A stretch of DNA of 7,047 nucleotides from an uncultured Lachnospiraceae bacterium. Its GTDB lineage: Bacteria; Bacillota; Clostridia; Lachnospirales; Lachnospiraceae. Shown piece after piece: positions 1-4,650 of the stretch. Location: assembly GCA_910586315.1 (NCBI GenBank), contig CAJUIP010000030.1:1-7047 (forward strand), given 5' to 3'. Position numbers and translations under genes: made by a program. Under the pieces are notes generated by a model. The model was given only the letters and a program-made list of their open reading frames with translations, was not told the origin of the DNA and did no database searches. The number at the start of each line of letters is the position of its first letter. Position 1 is the first letter of the stretch.

Positions 1-1
1 T

Positions 2-49
2 GGCTATGCTGTGGAAACGGTAAAAGGATGGCTTGGGATTGAATCATAA
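2..49 (+). CDS. C-terminal tail of an unidentified protein, cut by the window edge
   Basis: An open frame enters from the left edge and ends at TAA (47-49), giving the residues GYAVETVKGWLGIES. The stretch has no internal stop and an ordinary amino-acid mix, so it may be the end of a real gene in the neighbouring accessory element. It is too short to assign to a family. A second open stretch in another frame (51-116, ending AAQAAISN) overlaps the area just after it, so this may equally be decayed coding sequence. Confidence 0.25.
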   Translation, partial: GYAVETVKGWLGIES

Positions 50-169
50 TGCGAGAGTGTGTGCTGATATCCCTGAACAATATTTAACAGCGGCACAGGC
101 GGCTATTTCCAATTGATGCCGTAGGAATTTGGGTATTAACAGGCAGAAGTATTGAAGAATGGCTTAAAA

Positions 170-196
170 TCAATAGAAAGCTATGCTTTCTATTGA
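170..196. repeat. Perfect 12-bp inverted repeat with 3-nt spacer
   Basis: Bases 170-181 (TCAATAGAAAGC) are exactly complementary to 185-196 (GCTTTCTATTGA), with TAT between them. On the plus strand no T-run follows. On the minus strand the hairpin is followed by ATTTTAAG, a poor terminator tail. It could be a protein binding site or an element-end remnant. Confidence 0.6.
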
Positions 197-209
197 GATT
201 ATTGGGCGT

Positions 210-249
210 AGAGGGGTTCATCGGAGTGGCTGGTGGACCTCTCTTTTTT
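210..249 (+). terminator. Probable intrinsic terminator
   Basis: AGAGG (210-214) pairs with CCTCT (238-242), and TTCA (217-220) pairs with TGGA (234-237), with a two-base bulge and a 13-nt loop. Six Ts follow at 244-249. It would end transcription arriving from the element to the left and so insulate the toxin gene. Confidence 0.55.
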
Positions 250-436
250 GCGTTTTTGATGCCGCTGATAGTATAAGGGTTTCCGTGAAAGTTTAGAGTT
301 TCGCCTGTTTGTAGAAAAACGCTGTTGAATATGGGGGATATAAAAGAATGTTTTGCGACTATTGAAAAGAATGGTCAAGAGACAAAAATATAACAATCAA
401 TAATTCTATGTAAACAACCGTGTTACAAGGTGGTAT

Positions 437-466
437 GCCTCCCTACACTTGCAAAAGAGGGGAGGT
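437..466 (+). promoter_or_regulatory. Hairpin hiding the toxin ribosome binding site
   Basis: CCTCCC at 438-443 is complementary to GGGAGG at 460-465, extended by wobble pairs at both ends (437/466 and 444/459). The right arm contains the Shine-Dalgarno core of the toxin gene (GGAGG, 461-465). In this fold the toxin mRNA would be poorly translated, a common property of primary transcripts of type I toxin genes. Confidence 0.55.
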
Positions 467-473
467 GGTGCAG

Positions 474-566
474 ATGAAAATGTTTACATTTGAGGATATG
501 ATCCTGTTTGCAACATTTTTAATCACACTGCTTGCCTACATAGATAGGAACAACAAGCGAAAATAA
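474..566 (+). CDS. Holin-like type I toxin, single-span membrane peptide
   Basis: This 30-residue peptide has the layout of the putative holin-like toxin family (Pfam Hol_Tox): a short N-terminus with an acidic pair (MKMFTFED), one hydrophobic helix (about residues 9-22, MILFATFLITLLAY), then the tail IDRNNKRK, rich in Asn, Lys and Arg. Members are membrane peptides that harm the cell when overproduced and are held in check by an antisense RNA. The start is set by GGAGG at 461-465, eight bases upstream of ATG, and the stop is TAA (564-566). An antisense transcription unit with its own promoter and terminator lies tail-to-tail with it. The gene sits among wrecked mobile-element genes, as such modules often do. 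The family match rests on recognised sequence pattern; toxicity is inferred. Confidence 0.85.
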   Translation: MKMFTFEDMILFATFLITLLAYIDRNNKRK

Positions 567-569
567 AAA

Positions 570-611
570 ATAAGCCTACCTTGTAATCTTGGCAGATGCG
601 AGTAGGCTTAT
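570..611 (-). terminator. Terminator of the antisense RNA
   Basis: ATAAGCCTAC (570-579) pairs perfectly with GTAGGCTTAT (602-611). On the minus strand the stem is followed by TTTTTATTTTCG, a good U-tract. On the plus strand the same stem begins three bases after the toxin stop codon and would form within the toxin mRNA. Confidence 0.75.
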
Positions 612-627
612 AGTCTATAGCGGAGGT

Positions 628-656
628 CAACCACTTTGTGGGCGGTTGCTTTCCTT
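628..656 (+). terminator. Probable terminator of the toxin mRNA
   Basis: CAACC (628-632) pairs with GGTTG (644-648). After one A/C mismatch the stem continues with C634-G642. The run GCTTTCCTT follows on the plus strand. It lies about 60 bases after the toxin stop, beyond the antisense terminator stem, so the toxin mRNA and antisense RNA would overlap at their 3' ends. Confidence 0.55.
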
Positions 657-664
657 ATGCCTAT

Positions 665-693
665 ACTATAACACACTTTGTAGTATAGTTCAA
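665..693 (-). promoter_or_regulatory. Promoter of the antisense RNA
   Basis: Read on the minus strand, TTGAAC (693-688) and TATAGT (670-665) are separated by exactly 17 bp, close to the sigma-A consensus. The predicted start is near 658. The elements lie inside an 8-bp inverted repeat (CTATACTA 661-668 and TAGTATAG 681-688). Confidence 0.75.
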
Positions 694-913
694 GAATTTT
701 ATTATTTCTGTTTGAGATGGCAAATTAGCATATTAAAGGCAACAGATTTCATCATTTTCTTTCGTGCAGTATTAAAGGAAACATCCATAACTTGTAAACG
801 TTTTGATGATGCTAAAAGTGTTCTTAACAGTTTATATTACTATGCAATCGAAAAAGGTATTGTAGAATATAATCCTCTAAAAGAAATTAACCCTCATGGC
901 GAGTTTATTCTTA
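692..913 (+). pseudogene. Tyrosine integrase fragment (core-binding domain only)
   Basis: The translation around 730-885 (KATDFIIFFRAVLKET, then KRFDDAKSVLNSLYYYAIEK, then GIVEYNPLKEIN) matches the pattern of the helical core-binding domain of phage/ICE-type tyrosine recombinases of Firmicutes. In these the phrase on lysine-rich helices and 'NPL' precedes the catalytic domain. The N-terminal arm-binding domain is missing: the frame upstream runs through the antisense promoter and the toxin terminator. The catalytic domain with its Arg-His-Arg-Tyr residues is also absent, since the frame drifts into unrelated residues after about 900 and stops at 1035. It is therefore a dead remnant of an integrated element, probably the one that brought the toxin module. 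The edges are approximate. Confidence 0.65.
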
Positions 914-988
914 TGAAAGACGGCCGACAATTAACCACAGTAAACTATCATGCGACCTTTGACATTGCATCAGTCAACCTACGAAAGT

Positions 989-1022
989 CGATTGTTCCGC
1001 GCCTTTGGCGCTTCCACAATCG
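989..1022. repeat. Imperfect palindrome at the integrase/IS junction
   Basis: CGATTGT (989-995) pairs with ACAATCG (1016-1022), and GCGCC (999-1003) pairs with GGCGC (1007-1011) around a TTT loop, with a small internal loop between the two stems. It sits just before the transposase remnant. It could be the end of an insertion element or a scar of its insertion. Confidence 0.5.
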
Positions 1023-1027
1023 TCGCC

Positions 1028-1305
1028 ATGCATGAAAGTGTTTACTATAAGCCTCTGGCGGATGTGCAGAAAACGGGAATGGAAGACAACTGGTTTTGCC
1101 ATTAAATTTGGAAGGTCTGGTTCCTGACGATGATTCTGTCCGACTGCTGAGCCACGAACTGGAGGAATTCGATTACAGCTTGCTGGAGGAGGCTGATGGG
1201 CTGTCAAAGGAGACAGTATTCCTTGACGGGACAAAGCTGGAAGCCTGTGCCAACAAGTATACCTTTGTATGGAAAGCAACTGGATTTTTTCATAATATAG
1301 AGTAG
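1028..1305 (+). pseudogene. IS1182-family transposase, frameshifted and internally deleted
   Basis: Two pieces of an IS1182-type DDE transposase are readable. The first (1028-1090: YYKPLADVQKTGMEDN) is in one frame, which stops at TAA (1103-1105). The sequence continues in another frame from 1096 (LPLNLEGLVPDDDSVRLLS), the usual N-terminal motif of the family. After about 1187 the text jumps directly to FLDGTKLEACANKYTFVWK, a signature that in full-length members lies many residues further on and whose Asp is likely one of the catalytic acids. The rest of the catalytic domain is missing, and the frame ends at TAG (1303-1305). The copy therefore has at least one frameshift, an internal deletion and a lost C-terminus, and cannot transpose on its own. 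The size of the internal loss is from family knowledge, not measured. Confidence 0.75.
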
Positions 1306-1350
1306 GGGTGCCGTTCGATCATCTAATTTGATGATTTTGCGACACCCCCT
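1305..1350 (+). terminator. Stem-loop closing the IS1182 remnant (terminator or element end)
   Basis: GGGGTG (1305-1310) pairs with CACCCC (1343-1348), CG (1312-1313) with CG (1340-1341), and ATCATC (1318-1323) with GATGAT (1330-1335), leaving a 6-nt loop. CTTT follows. The GGGTGTCGCAAAA-like right arm, read on the minus strand, resembles the ends I associate with IS1182-type elements, so this may mark the right boundary of the insertion as well as a terminator. Confidence 0.45.
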
Positions 1351-1528
1351 TTCCACGCCCCAGGGCATCCCGCCCTCCGCCATTTGGACTGTCCGTGACG
1401 GCAAAGACTTCCATTAAGCGGTTCCTGTGCCGCATGGGGTGGAATCCGCCGCCAGCACCGCTGCTCTTAGAGCACGGTATACCTGATATTGCTATATCCA
1501 GCACTGGGAGACCTGGATAAGAGCCGCA

Positions 1529-2116
1529 TTAAGCCGGAGCGGCGAAAAAAGCTCTTGCCATGGAGAGCACCGCCTCATTTCCAATTTTGGCAATTTCCTC
1601 CTCGGTTTGGAGCATTCCATCATCCAGCCATTTCTTAATGACTCCAATGAGCCCGCTGGTGACAAACGCTAGGAAGTAGTCGGAATTCACCGTGGTGCCC
1701 ATGGGAAACAGGCGTCCGAGCAGGGCACCTCCATTCTTATGGACCAGGGTTTTAAACTTATTATTAAAATCGTGGGACGCATCATTTTCAAACAGGTTCC
1801 TGCAAATCTCCTCATTTTCTACAATATAATGAATGACCGGAACCAGAATCGGCATGGTGCTGTTTCCGGGCTGTGTCCTCAGGTACGTATCGATCATTTC
1901 CTGGAAATCATCCAGTACATCATTTTCCATACTCAAGAGCAGTTCATACGTATCAGAATAATGAAGATAAAAGGTCCCGCGGTTTAAATCGGCGAGCTCC
2001 GTGATATCTTTGATGGTGATGTCCTTGAATGCTTTCTGTGACATCAGTTCCACCAGGCTTTCTTTTAACATTTTCTGTGTCCGGCGGATCCGCCGGTCTC
2101 CTTTGGGATTCTTCAA
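1529..2116 (-). CDS. TetR/AcrR-family transcriptional repressor
   Basis: This 195-residue protein has the size and layout of TetR-type repressors. The N-terminal helix-turn-helix lies at about residues 10-54, with ITIKDITELADLNRG and then TFYLHYSD, the typical end of the recognition helix. The variable all-helical C-terminal domain would bind an inducer and dimerise. Start choice: the frame opens at GTG (2125-2123), but GGAAGG overlaps that codon. AGGTGA (2127-2122) lies five bases before TTG (2116-2114), so TTG is the better start. It faces away from the transporter pair across about 350 bases, the usual place for a local repressor of an efflux operon. A weak promoter may sit at CATAAT (2146-2141, minus strand). 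The ligand is unknown. Confidence is high for family, moderate for the exact start. Confidence 0.92.
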   Translation of the reverse strand: MKNPKGDRRIRRTQKMLKESLVELMSQKAFKDITIKDITELADLNRGTFYLHYSDTYELLLSMENDVLDDFQEMIDTYLRTQPGNSTMPILVPVIHYIVENEEICRNLFENDASHDFNNKFKTLVHKNGGALLGRLFPMGTTVNSDYFLAFVTSGLIGVIKKWLDDGMLQTEEEIAKIGNEAVLSMARAFFAAPA

Positions 2117-2207
2117 ATTTGTCACCTTCCATAAAAAAAAATTATGCGATAATCAACACTTAACTTAAAAATGTCTATTATTAAACAAAATATCAATAAA
2201 TTAATGA

Positions 2208-2236
2208 TTGCATCCTGCATCCAGGTATATTATAAT
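2208..2236 (+). promoter_or_regulatory. Promoter of the transporter operon
   Basis: TTGCAT (2208-2213) and a perfect TATAAT (2231-2236) are 17 bp apart, a good vegetative (sigma-A) promoter. Transcription would begin near 2243, giving a leader of about 235 bases before the transporter start codon. Because the region lies between divergent genes, TetR binding here would control the operon and possibly its own gene. Confidence 0.7.
2209..2222. repeat. Tandem TGCATCC repeat inside the promoter (possible operator)
   Basis: TGCATCC occurs twice head-to-tail, at 2209-2215 and 2216-2222, covering most of the -35 element and the start of the spacer. Its position suits a repressor site, although TetR-type operators are usually inverted, not direct, repeats. 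An imperfect palindrome (GTATATTATAATAC, 2225-2238) around the -10 element is the alternative candidate. Confidence 0.3.
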
Positions 2237-2316
2237 ACATTCCAGCGAGAAAATCAACACCATGTCCACTAACCAAATAATTTTTAATAATCAAAAAGTT
2301 ACAATTCACGGGGCGG

Positions 2317-2427
2317 GGAAAATTGGATAAAAACAGGCGTCAAGCCTGCTTGTAAGACTGATTTTATCTAATTTTCCACATCGGGTGAACGCCCGATGCT
2401 TCTTGTCCGCGGAAGGCGGGCAAGAAG
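2317..2427 (+). promoter_or_regulatory. Structured 5' leader with three consecutive hairpins
   Basis: Three stems follow one another in the untranslated leader of the operon. First, 2317-2332 pairs with 2362-2377 over 16 bp (one G-U), enclosing a small inner hairpin (CAGGC 2334-2338 with GCCTG 2344-2348). Second, CATCGGG (2379-2385) pairs with CCCGATG (2392-2398). Third, CTTCTTGTCCGC (2399-2410) pairs with GCGGGCAAGAAG (2416-2427) with one G-U and a GGAAG loop. None is followed by a T-run, so they are not plain terminators. The density of pairing suggests a cis-acting RNA or an mRNA stabiliser. I could not match it to a riboswitch class I know. Confidence 0.6.
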
Positions 2428-2478
2428 ATGCCCCCTCCTATGAATCGTAACATCAAAAAATGACGAGGAATGATAATT

Positions 2479-4650
2479 ATGTTGGAAAAGCTGGCACATT
2501 TTATTGTACATAAGGGGAGGCATATTGAGCGTTTTTTTGTCGCTGCAGTCATTGTCTGTGCAGTCTGCTACCCCTTTGTGGGCGTCAATTACGATTTAAG
2601 CAAATATCTTCCTGATTTTGCTCCTACCAAACAGGCGCTTGATGTGATGGAAGAGGAATTTGGTTATCCTGGCATGGCCAGGATCATGATAAAAGATGTG
2701 ACGCTTCCGGAAGCCCGTACCATCCGCCAGAAAATTGCCGATGTGGATGGAGTGGATCTGATTGTGGGTCCGGATATGGCTACCAATGTTTATGCCATGG
2801 ACTCTTTTACGGAAAATGCGCTGTCTGATAAGTTTTATAAGGATGGAAATGCCGTATATCAGATTATTTTTGAGGATGGCGATGCCGACGAGAGGACCCA
2901 CGAGGCCATCCGCCAGATTTATGACATTGTGGGAAAGGACAGGGGATGCTTTTCAGGAAGCGCCGTTTCCAGTAAGGAACGCCAGGAATCCATTTCCAGG
3001 GAGATTGCAATGGCCATTGGGATGGCTGTCGTCATTATCTGGCTGATTTTGACCCTCACAACCACCTCATGGTTTGAACCGTTTTTGTTTATTCTGGTCA
3101 TGGCAGTTGCCATTATCCTCAACATGGGCTCGAACCTGATGTTCGGAAGGATTTCTTTCTTTACTTTTTCCACGGCAGCCATATTGCAGCTTGCAGTTTC
3201 CATGGACTATTCTATTTTCCTTCTGCACACCTATACAGGTATCAAAAATCAGGGATTAGATTCCGAGACCGCCATGGAAAAAGCCATTGTAGAGGCCTGC
3301 GGTTCCATTTTGGCCAGCGGCGCCACCACCATCGTGGGATTTCTGGTGATTGCCCTGATGAAATTTACAATCGGAAAAGACGTGGGCTTTGTTTTGACTA
3401 AGGGAATCTTATGCAGTCTGGCAACCGTGCTGTTTTTAATGCCCACATTGATTTTGCAGTTTGACAAGAAAATTGAAAAAACAGCCCACAGGCCTTTTGT
3501 TCCGTCCTTTGACGGCCTGGGCCGCGTCATGTACAAAATCCGGATCCCCGTGCTGATTGTGGCTGTGCTCTGTGCCGTTCCGTGCTATTTCGGTCAGGCC
3601 ATGAATTACTTTTATTATGGAGACGACGCTCTGGGCTCCGGTCCAGGCACCAGAGTATACGAGGATTCCAGAGAGATCGAAAGTATATTCGGAAAGGCCA
3701 ACGTAGTCATTGCCATGGTTCCCAACGGCAGCACGGTGAGGGAGAGGGAGTTGACGGAGGCGCTGGAGGATCAGGATTTCATTGAGTATGCGTTGTCTAT
3801 GTCCGGTACCATGCCCCAGGGAATTCCGGAGAGCTTTCTTCCGAAAAACATTGTGGAACAGCTGCGGACAGACAAGTATGCCAGAATCCTGATTTCCATG
3901 AAAACGCGGGAGGAAAGCGAATATTCCTTCCAGTGCAGCAACGTTTTGACGCAGATCGTAAAGGAGTATTATCCGGAAGATTCTTATGTGATCGGTATGA
4001 CGCCCACTACCATTGATATCCGCGATATCCTGACGGATGATTACAACCGGGTATCCATCATTTCCCTGCTTGGCGTTGCCATTGTGGTTATGATCACGTT
4101 TAACTCGGTGCTGGTGCCGATTCTGGTGATCATTCCCATCGAAGTAGCTATTTACTTAAATATGACGCTTCCCTATATTATGGGTGACAGCGTGGTTTAC
4201 ATAGGATACATCATTGTAAGCTGCTTACAGCTTGGCGCTACCATTGATTATTCCATCCTTATGTCCAATAACTATATGGAAATGAGAGAGACCATGGAAA
4301 GCCGGCAGGCCGCAGTCGCCGCCATATCAAAGAGCGCTCTGTCCATTATCACATCGGGAGGGATTCTCACGGTAGTGGGATATCTGCTTTACTTTACTTC
4401 CAGCATCCAGGCTATTTCCCAGGTGGGCCGCCTGGTAGGCCGCGGGGCCCTGCTGTCCATGCTTTTGGTTCTATCGCTGCTTCCGGCGCTTTTGGCGGCC
4501 TTTGATAAGCCAATAAGAAAACAGCAGGAGAAAGCAAGAATCCGGGCGGAGAAACGAAAGCAGAGAACTGGCAGCGTAAAGGAAAGATTATCCCAGATAA
4601 AAAGCAAAAAACCAGTATCACAAAAAGAGGTGGCTCATGATGGAGATTAG
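2479..4650 (+). CDS. MMPL-family (RND superfamily) membrane transporter
   Basis: This 723-residue transporter shows the duplicated RND layout of the MMPL family. It has TM1 at about 19-36, an outer loop (37-175), TM2-TM6 (about 176-326), TM7 (356-374), a second outer loop (375-523) and TM8-TM12 (about 525-675), then a cytoplasmic tail of about 48 residues rich in Lys and Arg. Both halves keep the Asp-Tyr pair used for proton relay in TM4 and TM10: LQLAVSMDYS (D243-Y244) and LQLGATIDYS (D590-Y591). It should therefore be a proton-driven exporter, with lipids, lipid-linked compounds or amphiphilic drugs as family-typical substrates. ATG 2479 is preferred over the in-frame ATG 2470 because GAGGAA (2465-2470) is 8 bases from the former and overlaps the latter. 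It overlaps the next gene by 14 bases, implying translational coupling. Confidence 0.92.
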   Translation: MLEKLAHFIVHKGRHIERFFVAAVIVCAVCYPFVGVNYDLSKYLPDFAPTKQALDVMEEEFGYPGMARIMIKDVTLPEARTIRQKIADVDGVDLIVGPDMATNVYAMDSFTENALSDKFYKDGNAVYQIIFEDGDADERTHEAIRQIYDIVGKDRGCFSGSAVSSKERQESISREIAMAIGMAVVIIWLILTLTTTSWFEPFLFILVMAVAIILNMGSNLMFGRISFFTFSTAAILQLAVSMDYSIFLLHTYTGIKNQGLDSETAMEKAIVEACGSILASGATTIVGFLVIALMKFTIGKDVGFVLTKGILCSLATVLFLMPTLILQFDKKIEKTAHRPFVPSFDGLGRVMYKIRIPVLIVAVLCAVPCYFGQAMNYFYYGDDALGSGPGTRVYEDSREIESIFGKANVVIAMVPNGSTVRERELTEALEDQDFIEYALSMSGTMPQGIPESFLPKNIVEQLRTDKYARILISMKTREESEYSFQCSNVLTQIVKEYYPEDSYVIGMTPTTIDIRDILTDDYNRVSIISLLGVAIVVMITFNSVLVPILVIIPIEVAIYLNMTLPYIMGDSVVYIGYIIVSCLQLGATIDYSILMSNNYMEMRETMESRQAAVAAISKSALSIITSGGILTVVGYLLYFTSSIQAISQVGRLVGRGALLSMLLVLSLLPALLAAFDKPIRKQQEKARIRAEKRKQRTGSVKERLSQIKSKKPVSQKEVAHDGD

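Larger units (their letters stand above)
50..473. other. Gene-free stretch with eroded coding remnants
   Basis: No intact gene is visible here. Short open stretches in different plus-strand frames abut one another (about 51-116 and 100-275), which suggests a decayed reading frame, but none has a convincing start with a ribosome binding site or a recognisable domain. The stretch contains a perfect inverted repeat (170-196), a likely intrinsic terminator (210-249) and, at its right end, the untranslated leader of the small toxin gene. I found no well-spaced promoter for the toxin: TTGAAA at 362-367 and TATAAC at 389-394 are 21 bp apart, which is too far for a normal sigma-A site. Confidence 0.5.
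562..658 (-). ncRNA. Antisense RNA antitoxin of the type I module
   Basis: A minus-strand transcript is predicted from about 658 to about 562. It has a strong promoter (-35 at 688-693, -10 at 665-670) and ends at a hairpin of 10 bp (stem arms 570-579 and 602-611) followed on that strand by a T-rich tract (complement of 561-569). No open frame is needed to explain it. It is complementary to the end of the toxin coding region and the toxin mRNA 3' end, over roughly 90 nt, the arrangement of tail-to-tail type I antitoxins. Base pairing would block translation or trigger cleavage of the toxin mRNA. The exact ends are estimates from promoter spacing and terminator position. Confidence 0.75.

Noticed and set aside
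199..396. Minus-strand open frame of 65 codons
   Set aside because: It has no family resemblance, is low in complexity, covers the plus-strand terminator, and lies in AT-rich intergenic sequence.
589..691. Upstream part of the plus-strand frame that reads into the integrase fragment
   Set aside because: These bases are explained by the antisense RNA, its promoter and the toxin terminator. The residues do not resemble an integrase N-terminus.
974..1279. Minus-strand open frame opposite the transposase remnant
   Set aside because: It is the complement of recognisable IS1182 coding sequence, with no domain of its own.
1319..1504. Minus-strand open frame between the IS remnant and the repressor gene
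   Set aside because: It includes the hairpin at the IS end, shows no recognised motif or good ribosome binding site, and has a Gly/Arg-rich composition typical of chance frames in GC-rich DNA.
2151..2260. AATCAACAC repeated at 2151-2159 and 2252-2260
   Set aside because: Two copies of a 9-mer in AT-rich sequence of this length can easily arise by chance, and neither is placed well for a regulator.
2317..2377. 16-bp stem in the operon leader as an intrinsic terminator
   Set aside because: No T-run follows the stem, and the next bases enter another hairpin.
2317..2438. Leader as a known riboswitch (T-box, c-di-GMP, ZTP, guanidine, cobalamin considered)
   Set aside because: None of the conserved sequence blocks of these classes as I recall them is present. 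Only the generic hairpin layout is seen.
4389..4621. Minus-strand frames opposite the end of the transporter gene
   Set aside because: They are shadows of the strongly supported MMPL frame.
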